A DNA stretch of 64,000 nucleotides from Tissierellales bacterium (GTDB lineage: Bacteria > Bacillota > Clostridia > Tissierellales > Sedimentibacteraceae), in NCBI GenBank assembly GCA_018433765.1, contig JAHDQO010000021.1, forward strand, positions 186,001 to 250,000. Direction: 5' to 3'. Both the position numbers and the translations under genes were made by a program. Below are positions 52,267 through 61,112 of this stretch, piece by piece. Each line of letters starts with the position of its first letter. The stretch's first letter is position 1. The notes beneath the pieces are model-generated. The model was given only the letters and a program-made list of their open reading frames with translations. It was not told the DNA's origin and ran no database searches.

Positions 52267-53688
52267 TTATTTCTTTTCAAACTTGCCAAATGCATCTACA
52301 TCAATACTGATGATATTATCATTTTTTTCAATAAATCTAACTTTTATTGTCGGCCAAATTGGATCATCCCATATAGTAAAGAATTCGTTGTCTCCTAAAT
52401 AGCCAAGTTCTCCATTCCAATCAAATCTATCAATACACAATTTATTGTTTTTAATAGATATTTCTTGAACTCCAAAAAGTTTACTATGAAATGAGCCGCA
52501 GTATTTATTTAAATTAGGTATTTCTTTTTGTTTTTCTTTTAATTCTTTTAATTTAAGTTCATTCTTTTCAATTTTATCTAGTTTTTCTTTATGTCTTTTT
52601 AAGAATGGCTCATTATAGTTATAAATATTGCTTTTATTTGTTACAAGATCAATAATATATCTCATTATAGGCTGATGCATATAATTTTGGTCCATATTAG
52701 ATAGTATTACTATACCTAAATTGTATTCTGGACATAAAACGTTAAATGCTGAATAACCATCAATTGAGCCTCCATGTAAGAAACATTTAACACCGTTAAA
52801 TTCATAAACAAACCAACCTAATCCATAGCATGGAATAAAAATGTCCTCCATAGAGTCTCTTTCAAATAAGTCCAAATCAATTACAGTATGCGCTCTATGC
52901 ATTTTCTCCATATCTTCTTTTCTTACCAAATCACGTCCATCAGAAAGATTGAATTTTAACCACTCAACCATTTCATCTACTGATGACACTATTGAACCTG
53001 CAGAACCAGCATTATCAATATTTCTTCTTTTTATTTTAGCTATTTTACCATCAATTATCATATGAGGCTCTGTTTTTTCTTTATGATTTTCCATATATTC
53101 ATGTAGCGAATTACTTTCTTTCATACCTAAATAATCAAGAATTTCTTTTTTTACAAATTCATGCCATATCATGCCTGTAACGTTTTCAACAATCTTTCCT
53201 GCTATTATAAAGTTTAAATTTTCATAAAAGAAAAAATCCCTAAACTCCAAATCAAACGGTATATATTTAGACCTTTTAATCATTTCATCATTAGTAAAAC
53301 GAGAACCATAAAACAAGAAGTTACCATATGGTTTATAAGTATATCCGCTTCTCATACTTAGTATGTCTTTTATACTCATATGTTCTGTAGCATATTCACA
53401 AGATGTCTCAAAATCTGGTATATATTTTTTAACCTTATCTTCCCAGCTGTCAATCAGTCCTCTTTTTATTAATATAGCAATACATAAAGATGTAAAAGAT
53501 TTCGAAGCTGAACCTATAGAAAATAGAGAATTAGTTTCAACAGGTGTTTTTTTATCTATATCCTTGTACCCATACCCCTTTTTGAAAATAACCTGATTGT
53601 CTTTTACCACTCCAACTGCCAAACCTGACATTTTCCAATTTTCTAGATTTTCATTGATAAATTCGTCAATTTGTTCAAAATTATACAT
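52267..53688 (-). CDS. Beta-lactamase-fold serine hydrolase, copy B
   Basis: A 473-aa S12-type serine hydrolase. The SxxK motif is S60-A-S-K63 (SIGSASKSFTS), YEN follows near residue 155, and HGGSIDGYS near 310 is the third motif; a C-terminal beta-rich domain follows. It is homologous to the 48856 protein with only partial identity, so the duplication is old. ATG 53688 follows GAGGAGGTC. It is the first gene of the serine hydrolase-GH39 duplicate run. It could remove D-residues or ester groups from the substrate of the GH39 neighbour. Confidence 0.83.
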   Translation of the reverse strand: MYNFEQIDEFINENLENWKMSGLAVGVVKDNQVIFKKGYGYKDIDKKTPVETNSLFSIGSASKSFTSLCIAILIKRGLIDSWEDKVKKYIPDFETSCEYATEHMSIKDILSMRSGYTYKPYGNFLFYGSRFTNDEMIKRSKYIPFDLEFRDFFFYENLNFIIAGKIVENVTGMIWHEFVKKEILDYLGMKESNSLHEYMENHKEKTEPHMIIDGKIAKIKRRNIDNAGSAGSIVSSVDEMVEWLKFNLSDGRDLVRKEDMEKMHRAHTVIDLDLFERDSMEDIFIPCYGLGWFVYEFNGVKCFLHGGSIDGYSAFNVLCPEYNLGIVILSNMDQNYMHQPIMRYIIDLVTNKSNIYNYNEPFLKRHKEKLDKIEKNELKLKELKEKQKEIPNLNKYCGSFHSKLFGVQEISIKNNKLCIDRFDWNGELGYLGDNEFFTIWDDPIWPTIKVRFIEKNDNIISIDVDAFGKFEKK

Positions 53689-53788
53689 TTTGACCTCCTC
53701 ATTAATATTCATTAACTTAATCCTTCAACCATCAATCAAGTCTAAACAATTAAAATTCTTTATTTATATAAATTTAAAATTGTTTCTA

Positions 53789-54817
53789 TTATTTTAAAAC
53801 CTTTTTAAAAATCTCCATAAAATTATTTCCCAAAATATCAGTAATTTGTTCCTGACTAAAATTCCTTCTTTGCATTTCTTCTATTATATTTGGAATATCA
53901 GCATATCCTTTTATTGAATCAAAAGATTTTCTGCTTATACCTTTTAATTCTTCTTCTGCTACATACTTCATAATTTTATCGCATAAATCAAAACCAAATC
54001 CTACATATTTATGTCCAACTAGGTTTGCTATATGTTCAATATGATCTACATAACCTTTTATGTTTGCTTTAGAGTCTGTTTCGTCTGAAACTAGTATGTT
54101 AGCACAATTTATACCTATAATGCCACCTGCTTTAGCTATAGCTTTTATTTGTTCATCAGTTAAATTTCTCATAATGTTTACTAATGCTCTACTGTTTGAA
54201 TGCGAAGCAATAACTGGCTGATTAGAATACTCTATTACATCCCAAAAGCCTTCATCATTTAAATGAGTTACATCTATTAGCATACCTAATTCTTCTGCTT
54301 TCTCTATAAGGCTAACACCAAATTCAGTCAATCCACCTTTTTTTCCTTCTTTAATTGTCCCAAAATAGCAACCATCACCAGCAAAATTTCTTCTTGACCA
54401 AGTTAAACCAACTAGTCTAACTCCTAGTTTATAAAAAACATTTAATAAAGATATATCATTATATAATGGTTCTACTCCCTCAAATGAAAGTAATATAGCA
54501 ATTTTTCCATCGTTTATAGTGTTAATAATATCATTATATGAAAGACATAAAGCAAAACTATCTTTTGATTCTTCAATCTCTTCATATAAAGAATTGATTT
54601 GCTTTAGTGCTCTTCTTAAAGCCATTTCTGGCAGAAACTCTCCATCTAAATATATTGAAGAAACTATTACGTTTACTCCACCTTTTTTAAAATCTTCAAG
54701 ATAATCTTCTATCAATACTTTCTTTCTGCCATATTTTCTTTGACGAACTAAGTCAAATAATAAATCTAAATGTGAATCTATAATTATACTGTTATTTAAA
54801 ATATTTTTTTTGTCCAT
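53789..54817 (-). CDS. Membrane dipeptidase (peptidase M19, renal dipeptidase family)
   Basis: A 342-aa zinc amidohydrolase of family M19. The HxD metal motif is in IDSHLDLLFDL; the bridging glutamate is in SFEGVEPL, and VTHLNDEGFWDV and IASHSNSRAL provide the further histidines. Members hydrolyse dipeptides, including those with C-terminal D-residues, and beta-lactam-like dehydropeptides. There is no signal peptide, so this is a cytoplasmic form. It lies between the serine hydrolase and MFS genes in the same direction. It fits the theme of taking apart short D-residue peptides after import. Confidence 0.93.
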   Translation of the reverse strand: MDKKNILNNSIIIDSHLDLLFDLVRQRKYGRKKVLIEDYLEDFKKGGVNVIVSSIYLDGEFLPEMALRRALKQINSLYEEIEESKDSFALCLSYNDIINTINDGKIAILLSFEGVEPLYNDISLLNVFYKLGVRLVGLTWSRRNFAGDGCYFGTIKEGKKGGLTEFGVSLIEKAEELGMLIDVTHLNDEGFWDVIEYSNQPVIASHSNSRALVNIMRNLTDEQIKAIAKAGGIIGINCANILVSDETDSKANIKGYVDHIEHIANLVGHKYVGFGFDLCDKIMKYVAEEELKGISRKSFDSIKGYADIPNIIEEMQRRNFSQEQITDILGNNFMEIFKKVLK

Positions 54818-54858
54818 ATAATTCTCCTTTTTAGTAATTATGCATTAGCCTTATTTTC

Positions 54859-56184
54859 TTAATCTAGATTATTTCTTAACATCTTATTGTCTTTACAATT
54901 ATCACAAAATATGTTTGTCAATATAACTAAACCACATGGAATAAAAATAAGAGCAACAACTATATAACTTGTCAAATAAGGTGACTCTAGTGTAAATAAA
55001 TATCTATTAAATATTACACCTCCTAAAATTTGAGATAATCCCATAGTTAAATAATTCACTGCACTCATTTGAGTTCGCAGTTCATTACCAGAAATATTCA
55101 TAAGTATTTCTGCATTAATACCTCTTAATCCTGTATATACTCCATTTCCAATTAATATTAATGATATAGTCAAATAGATATATATATTTATTGATGTATC
55201 AACAGATTTATTTAAGAGATATATAAAGATGAAGAAGATTCCAACAACTATTTGTATAAGACCTCTTGTTTTAAATATCCCAACTCTTTTAGATAATGCT
55301 GAATTAAAATATATTAAAAGCATAGGAATAAAACTATTGATTACCATTACTATTGATACATTTTGTCTATCAATCCCCAATGAACTAAATACTATAGAAA
55401 AAAAAGGTTGTACAAATGAGTATGCTAATGATGTAAATGCAGTTAATATAATATATATTATTATTTTTTTGCTCTTAACAATTTTAGAAAAATCAAATCT
55501 CATATTGTTAGGATTAATATTTTTAACTCCATAATCACTTGTTCTTTCATTTAAAAAAATCAAAGGAATAAAGCCAAACAATAATACTATTATGCTAATA
55601 TAGAAAATCATGTTATATGAGTGAAGGTATTGACTTAAAACGCTTGCATTTAATTTACTTATTTCTGCTGTTAACATTTTTGCCTCTTTATAAGAAACAC
55701 CTAATAATTTAGAAAATTTATAAACTACAGAAGTCCCTCCTAACAGCATTCCAAGAGTTGTTCCTAACATGTTTGACAAATACACTTTTGTATATGAACT
55801 TGTCTTTTGTTCTACAGTTGAATAGATATCAACAAATGGAATTGCTAATATATCAAAAGTCATTAACCCTATTGAAAAACTGATAACAGCTAATGAAAGT
55901 GCAATATTGCTAGAAGCAAATATAAATAGAAAAAATGGTAAAGCAATTAGTAATAAACAAAAAATCATAAGTTTCTTATATGTTATACTATTTACCTTGT
56001 TAGACATAACAGAGCCTATAATAGCTCCTATACCCATAAAAACAGAATAATAGCTTACTAATATTCTAGTATCTGGAGAAGAATGTAAAAAAGTAGGTAT
56101 TATATCTAGGCACACTCCAGAAACGAAACCAGTTGAAAAAAACAAACAAATAAATAAATTAATATTTCTATTTTCTCTTGTCAT
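54859..56184 (-). CDS. Major facilitator superfamily transporter
   Basis: A 441-aa polytopic protein with about twelve membrane segments arranged as two bundles. Features include a motif near 36-62 (VSYYSVFMGIGAIIGSVMSNK in part) after TM2 and a long loop near 185-225. The family is MFS by pattern only; no substrate-specific motif was recognised. TTG-ATG start, ATG at 56184 with AGGAG upstream. It is the first of the M19-MFS pair, 41 bases apart, so it may import or export the M19 substrate or product. Confidence 0.8.
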   Translation of the reverse strand: MTRENRNINLFICLFFSTGFVSGVCLDIIPTFLHSSPDTRILVSYYSVFMGIGAIIGSVMSNKVNSITYKKLMIFCLLLIALPFFLFIFASSNIALSLAVISFSIGLMTFDILAIPFVDIYSTVEQKTSSYTKVYLSNMLGTTLGMLLGGTSVVYKFSKLLGVSYKEAKMLTAEISKLNASVLSQYLHSYNMIFYISIIVLLFGFIPLIFLNERTSDYGVKNINPNNMRFDFSKIVKSKKIIIYIILTAFTSLAYSFVQPFFSIVFSSLGIDRQNVSIVMVINSFIPMLLIYFNSALSKRVGIFKTRGLIQIVVGIFFIFIYLLNKSVDTSINIYIYLTISLILIGNGVYTGLRGINAEILMNISGNELRTQMSAVNYLTMGLSQILGGVIFNRYLFTLESPYLTSYIVVALIFIPCGLVILTNIFCDNCKDNKMLRNNLD

Positions 56185-56187
56185 CAA

Positions 56188-56494
56188 AAATACTCCTATT
56201 CATAGCTAGCATATAATATTTGTGTTAAATAAAATTAATCATAGCAATAATAATTAATTATTTAAGAGTACTATGTTTGTTAATTTTAAATTAACATTGT
56301 TAAGTATATTGTATATTAATTTTTTTATCTTGTCAATTAATATACAAATAAATTAGAAACATTTAATGTTGAAAATATTTAGAAAAGTAAAGGTTTTATT
56401 ATTATGATTTAGAAAAGTATTAAAAATATTAAGTGTATATAAACCTCTATCCTTTATTAGCAATCTATATACACTTTAATTTATTAATTATTGC
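56188..56494. other. Gap between the MFS and CysK-like genes
   Basis: About 300 bases of very AT-rich sequence. The left part must hold the promoter of the MFS-M19 run. The right part contains a long stem (about 56429-56477, AAGTGTATATA / TATATACACTT) with a large loop, the probable terminator of the CysK-like gene. No gene is visible. Confidence 0.45.
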
Positions 56495-57463
56495 CTATTT
56501 ATATTGCCATAAGTCGGAACTTAAATATTTAGTACCTGAATCAGGTGCAATTATTACTATATTCTTACCTGAATATTCATTTTTTAAAAGTTTGACTGCT
56601 GCCGCCAAATTTGCACCAGTTGAAATACCTGCGAATATACATTCTTCAGATGCTAAAAGTCTTGTATGTTTAATTGCTTCATCATCTGTTATAGATATAA
56701 AACCATCTATATAATTCTTAGTTTCTTCATTAATAAATGGCAAATCCATCATATATCCTCCGCCCTGTATAGAATGCTCAAAAGTTCCAGTACTCTGCGG
56801 CTTGCCATATTTAACAGCATTGTTAGGTTCTATACCAAAGCATTTAACTTGTTTGTTGTATTTTTTAAATGCCTTTGATATACCAATAAAACTTCCACCA
56901 GTACCCATAAAATCAGTAAAAACATCAATTTTTCCATCAAGTTGATCTATTATTTCTTTTGCTGTTGATAGTTCCCCAGCTCTGTAAGTGCTAGGATTTT
57001 TAAATTGGTCTGCTCTAAATGCATTATATTTGTTTGTAAGTCTTTGAGCTTCTTCTTCTACTAGCTGTAAATCTCCACCTGATACTTGTCCCTTAATAGA
57101 TTCAGGCAGCTGCGGTACTAATACTACTTTAGCTCCAAAAGCTTTCATCATTTTAGCTCTTTCTATTGAGTTACCTTCTGACATTACAGCAATAAATTCA
57201 TATCCTTTTAATTTACAAGCTATAGCTAATCCAGTTCCCATATTTCCACTGGTCAATTCAACTATAGTCTGACCTTTTTTTAGAAATCCTTTATTCTCTG
57301 CATCTTTAATCATTTGGATAGCTACTTTATCTTTTTTACTAAGTCCAGGTGATAAATACTCTAGTTTAAGAAATATATTACCATCTATATTTTTTGTTAT
57401 ATTATTTAATTTTATCAGGGGTGTATTACCTATTGTCTCTAAAACGTTTTTACAATATTTCAT
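56495..57463 (-). CDS. Cysteine synthase-like PLP enzyme
   Basis: A 322-aa fold-type II enzyme of the CysK/cystathionine beta-synthase family. The PLP lysine is K44, but the surrounding PGGSVKDR consensus reads LSPGLSKKDKVA, and the TSGNTGIGLA loop reads TSGNMGTGLA. GTGGSFIGISKA is the phosphate loop. These changes imply a substrate other than O-acetylserine, for example in making or breaking 2,3-diaminopropionate or a thio-amino acid. Its promoter region overlaps the ROK terminator. Gene-level function is not certain. Confidence 0.78.
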   Translation of the reverse strand: MKYCKNVLETIGNTPLIKLNNITKNIDGNIFLKLEYLSPGLSKKDKVAIQMIKDAENKGFLKKGQTIVELTSGNMGTGLAIACKLKGYEFIAVMSEGNSIERAKMMKAFGAKVVLVPQLPESIKGQVSGGDLQLVEEEAQRLTNKYNAFRADQFKNPSTYRAGELSTAKEIIDQLDGKIDVFTDFMGTGGSFIGISKAFKKYNKQVKCFGIEPNNAVKYGKPQSTGTFEHSIQGGGYMMDLPFINEETKNYIDGFISITDDEAIKHTRLLASEECIFAGISTGANLAAAVKLLKNEYSGKNIVIIAPDSGTKYLSSDLWQYK

Positions 57464-57564
57464 CTCTACCTCCAGAATTTTTATTTATTCTTATTATACA
57501 GTGGTAAATTATACTTTACAAGCACATAGTTAATTTTTACTTAACAAGCAATTTGAAAATCACA

Positions 57565-57604
57565 AAAAAATAAGGCACTTAATTATTACACATTAAGTTA
57601 CCTA
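57565..57604 (-). terminator. Intrinsic terminator after the ROK gene
   Basis: Stem GG-TA-ACTTAAT / ATTAAGT-G-CC with a 7-base loop is followed on the minus strand by TTATTTTTTT, just past the stop at 57623. Confidence 0.65.
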
Positions 57605-57622
57605 TTATTTTTAAATACATTT

Positions 57623-58762
57623 CTATAAAGAAATGTTTTCAATTTTTAAGAAACTTTTTATATTATTCACTGCTGCCCCATAAGCACATGAATTTTCTCC
57701 AAAATCAGATAACACTATTTTCTTATAATTATTCATAGTAGATTTTAAATTATTTTTCAATTCATCTAACATATAAGGAAACTTTCTAATTATATTACTA
57801 TTAATTATTATAATTTCAGAATTAAAAGTATTTATAACATTATTTAACCCTAGAGATAAATAATCAATAAATTCTTTTAAAACTAAATTATTTTCTGGCT
57901 CTTTAATATTCTCTAAAATACTATTTATTTCAGAATTCTTATATTCTTTTTTTAGCATATCTAAAACGACTTTCTCTGAACAATATCTTTCTAAACAACC
58001 TCTATTACCGCATGGACAGGGTCTGCCATTTAGATCAACTATCATATGCCCTATTTCACCAGCAAAACCATTTAAACCTTTATATATTTTATTGTCAATT
58101 ATTATTCCTAAACCAAGACCTGATGTTATGTTTAAATATAATATATTTTTATTACTATTATAATTAAATATTTTTTCAGCAAAAACACTAAATTGATTAT
58201 TATTTTGAATAAAAACATCAACATTATATTTTTCTTCTAATAATTGTTTTAGTTTTATATCTTTCCAGTTTAAAGAAGGACTAAATATTATGTCACCATT
58301 ATTATTTACTACTCCATGAATCCCAATAGAAATACCAATAACACCAAATTTGCAAGAAGGTAATTTTTTAATTAAATTATCTATATTTGAATACAATTTA
58401 CTTATTATATTATCAAAAAAAGTATTATCTATATTTACTTGAATATTATTAATTAATTCACCTACTAGGTTAGTGACTATAAAAACCATTTTATTGAAGT
58501 CAATTTCTACACCAATTGAATATCCTGCACTCTTATTTATTGATAAAAGTATAGGATTTCTTCCAACATTTGCAGTTTCAGTTTTCTTTTCTATCAAAAG
58601 TTCATCATTTAAAAGTTCTGAAACTTGTGAAGAAACAGTTACTTTATTAATGTATGTTTTCTTAGAAATATCTGCACGTGATATTTCTTTGTTATTTACT
58701 ATTTGTTCAATAATTTTACTTCTATTTATATTTTTTATATATTTTGAATCTGCTGTTACCAA
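57623..58762 (-). CDS. ROK family transcriptional repressor (NagC/XylR-like)
   Basis: A 379-aa ROK regulator. A MarR-like winged helix occupies about 1-70 (SRADISKKTYINKVTVSSQVSELL in part). The ROK domain keeps the zinc motif GHMIVDLNGRPCPCGNRGCLE (in part) and FGVIGISIGIHG, but the kinase aspartate region reads QNNNQFSVFAE, so it senses sugar rather than phosphorylating it. A TTG start at 58762 follows AGGAGGTGA by seven bases. It is divergent from uxaC, so it should repress the hexuronate operon until a uronate or its metabolite is present. A dyad with XylR-like half-sites lies at 58860-58885. Confidence 0.9.
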   Translation of the reverse strand: MVTADSKYIKNINRSKIIEQIVNNKEISRADISKKTYINKVTVSSQVSELLNDELLIEKKTETANVGRNPILLSINKSAGYSIGVEIDFNKMVFIVTNLVGELINNIQVNIDNTFFDNIISKLYSNIDNLIKKLPSCKFGVIGISIGIHGVVNNNGDIIFSPSLNWKDIKLKQLLEEKYNVDVFIQNNNQFSVFAEKIFNYNSNKNILYLNITSGLGLGIIIDNKIYKGLNGFAGEIGHMIVDLNGRPCPCGNRGCLERYCSEKVVLDMLKKEYKNSEINSILENIKEPENNLVLKEFIDYLSLGLNNVINTFNSEIIIINSNIIRKFPYMLDELKNNLKSTMNNYKKIVLSDFGENSCAYGAAVNNIKSFLKIENISL

Positions 58763-58826
58763 TAAATCACCTCCTAAAATAAAATACCATAATTTCTAAA
58801 AAATTTAAATGATTTTAATTTTATAT

Positions 58827-58855
58827 TTGATATTTTTATTATTATATACTATACT
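58827..58855 (+). promoter_or_regulatory. Promoter of the hexuronate operon
   Basis: TTGATA (58827-58832) and TATACT (58850-58855) are separated by exactly 17 bases, about 80 bases upstream of the uxaC start. Confidence 0.65.
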
Positions 58856-58859
58856 ATAA

Positions 58860-58885
58860 TTAATTTGTTAAGTAAACTAACTATT
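58860..58885. promoter_or_regulatory. Candidate ROK operator
   Basis: An imperfect dyad (AATTAATTTGTT / AAGTAAACTAAC) immediately downstream of the -10 box contains the TAAACTAAC half-site typical of XylR-type ROK operators. This is the classical place for repression. Assigned from pattern and position only. Confidence 0.5.
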
Positions 58886-58935
58886 AATATATTGACCTCT
58901 AATTTAAATAATAAAAGTTAAAGAAAGGTGTTTAT

Positions 58936-60336
58936 ATGAAGAAATTTATGTGTGAAAATTTTCTTTTAAAGACGAAAACTTCAGAAAAACTTTATCATGA
59001 TTACGCTAAAAAAATGCCTATATGTGATTACCACTGCCATATATCTCCTAAAGATATAGCAGAAAATAAGAAATTTAAAAACATAACCGAAATTTGGCTT
59101 TATGGCGACCATTATAAGTGGAGAGCTATGAGAAGTAATGGTGTAAATGAAGAAGAAATAACCGGCAGTGCAGACGATAAAACTAAATTTAATCAATGGG
59201 TAAAAACTATTGAACAATGTATTGGAAACCCGCTATATCATTGGACACATTTGGAGCTTCAAAGATATTTTGGAATAGATGAAGTTTTAAACAGTAAATC
59301 TACTAACTATATATGGAATAAATGTAATGAAAGACTTACTGAAAGCAGCTTTTCGGCTAGAGAAATAATAAAAAAATCTAATGTGAAGGTAATTTGTACT
59401 ACTGATGATCCAATAGATACTCTCAAATATCATAATATGATTGCAAATGATGACAGCTTTGATGTAAAGGTATTACCTACTTATAGACCAGATAAAGCAG
59501 TAAATATTGATAAAGATACATATAAAGATTGGATTAAAAAACTTGAAAACGTAACTCATAAGGATATTAAAAACTATGATGATTTAAAAAATGCATTGAT
59601 AGATAGAATAAATTACTTTGAAAAAGCTGGATGTAAAATATCTGACCACAGCCTTGAATTACTAGTTTATTGTGAAACTAATCATGATGAAGTAAGTAAA
59701 ATATTTGATAATTATTTAAAAGGAATTAGCTTATCTGAAACAGATATTTACAAATATAAAAGTGATTTAATTAACTTTTTTGGCAAAATATATGCTGAAA
59801 AAAATTGGGCTATGCAGCTTCATATCGGTGCACTAAGAAATAACAATACAAGAATGTTCAAAAAGCTTGGCCCTGATACCGGCTTTGATTCTATAAATGA
59901 TTGTACATTTGCTGAAAGTTTATCAAAATTACTAAATGAAATGGATAAAGAAAACAAACTGCCTAAATGTATTTTATATTGCTTGAATCCTAGAGATAAC
60001 GAAGTTATCGCAACTATGATTGGTAATTTTCAAAGTGAAGGCATAAAAGGAAAAATTCAATTTGGTTCTGGATGGTGGTTTAACGATCAAAAAGACGGTA
60101 TTGAAAAACAATTAAAAGCTCTTGCTAATCTAGGTCTATTAAGCAACTTTGTAGGTATGTTAACAGATTCAAGAAGTTTGCTTTCATACACAAGACATGA
60201 ATATTTTAGAAGAATATTATGTAATCTCATTGGTCAGTGGGTTGAAGATGGAGAATTTCCTAATGATTATGAATTTTTAGGAAAAATAATTGAAAATATC
60301 TGTTATTACAATGCTGTAGAATATTTTAATTTTTAA
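58936..60336 (+). CDS. uxaC: Uronate isomerase
   Basis: A 466-aa amidohydrolase-superfamily isomerase converting D-glucuronate to D-fructuronate (and galacturonate to tagaturonate). The HxH motif is ICDYHCHISPKDIAEN (in part), and other family blocks are WLYGDHYKWRAMRSNG, TTDDPIDTLKYH, LQLHIGALRNNN-like (MQLHIGALRNNN), GSGWWFNDQKDG and LTDSRSLLSYTRHEYFRR (in part). Length and motifs are full. First gene of the hexuronate operon, with AAAGGTG before the ATG; the divergent ROK gene and the promoter at 58827 control it. Confidence 0.97.
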   Translation: MKKFMCENFLLKTKTSEKLYHDYAKKMPICDYHCHISPKDIAENKKFKNITEIWLYGDHYKWRAMRSNGVNEEEITGSADDKTKFNQWVKTIEQCIGNPLYHWTHLELQRYFGIDEVLNSKSTNYIWNKCNERLTESSFSAREIIKKSNVKVICTTDDPIDTLKYHNMIANDDSFDVKVLPTYRPDKAVNIDKDTYKDWIKKLENVTHKDIKNYDDLKNALIDRINYFEKAGCKISDHSLELLVYCETNHDEVSKIFDNYLKGISLSETDIYKYKSDLINFFGKIYAEKNWAMQLHIGALRNNNTRMFKKLGPDTGFDSINDCTFAESLSKLLNEMDKENKLPKCILYCLNPRDNEVIATMIGNFQSEGIKGKIQFGSGWWFNDQKDGIEKQLKALANLGLLSNFVGMLTDSRSLLSYTRHEYFRRILCNLIGQWVEDGEFPNDYEFLGKIIENICYYNAVEYFNF

Positions 60337-60395
60337 GCTAAAGATGACTCAATATTTACTAAACATTAAATATTTAATTATATTAGGAGGTATTT

Positions 60396-61040
60396 ATGAT
60401 TGAAAAAATTAATACATTAAAAAGAATAACTGATGTAGGAGTTGTTGCTGTAATTAGAGCAGAAAACAGTCAGCAAGCAGAGAAAATTTCAAAAGCTTGT
60501 ATTAAAGGTGGAATTTCAGCAATAGAAATTACTTATACAGTACCCGGTGCTACAGAAGTTATAAAGTCACTAAAAGAGACATTTACAGAAGATGAACTAA
60601 TTGTTGGAGCTGGTACTGTATTGGACTCAGAAACTGCTAGAACTGCCATTTTAGCAGGAGCTAAATATATAGTTAGTCCAGCATTTGACTTACCTACATG
60701 TAAGCTATGCAACAGATATCAAATACCATATATGCCGGGATGTATGACATTAACAGAAATGATTCATGCAATGGAAGCTGGAGCAGATGTTTTGAAAGTA
60801 TTTCCAGGAAGTGCGTTTGGACCAAGTATTATAAAAGCAATTAAAGGACCCCTTCCACAAGCTGTATTAATGCCTACAGGCGGAGTAAGTTTAGATAATG
60901 TAGGTGAATGGATAAAAAATGGCTGTATTGCAGTAGGAGTAGGAGGTAAACTTACTGCCGGTGCAAAAACTGGAAATTATGAAAAAATTACAGAAACAGC
61001 ACTATCCTTCGTAAGTAAAGTAAAAGAAGCAAGAAAATAG
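60396..61040 (+). CDS. eda: KDPG/KHG aldolase (2-dehydro-3-deoxy-phosphogluconate aldolase)
   Basis: A 214-aa class I aldolase splitting KDPG to pyruvate and glyceraldehyde-3-phosphate. The AVIRAENSQQA opening, GAGTVLDSETA, and the Schiff-base lysine in DVLKVFPGSAFGPS (the FPG-phosphate region) are characteristic; the catalytic lysine normally lies in the YIVSPAFD-adjacent CKLCNRYQIPYMPGCMT segment and the DVLKVFP strand. GGAGG precedes the ATG at 60396. Gap of 59 bases from uxaC, so same operon. Together with KDG kinase it ends the pathway. Confidence 0.96.
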   Translation: MIEKINTLKRITDVGVVAVIRAENSQQAEKISKACIKGGISAIEITYTVPGATEVIKSLKETFTEDELIVGAGTVLDSETARTAILAGAKYIVSPAFDLPTCKLCNRYQIPYMPGCMTLTEMIHAMEAGADVLKVFPGSAFGPSIIKAIKGPLPQAVLMPTGGVSLDNVGEWIKNGCIAVGVGGKLTAGAKTGNYEKITETALSFVSKVKEARK

Positions 61041-61112
61041 TTTTATTAAAACAAAATATAAAATAATAGAGACTAGGAATAATGATATTTTTTAAGTAAG
61101 GAGGATTTTTAA

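Noticed and set aside
24174-57463. Prophage or integrative element boundaries around the catabolic island
   Set aside because: No integrase, transposase, tRNA or attachment repeat is visible, and base composition does not change at the edges.
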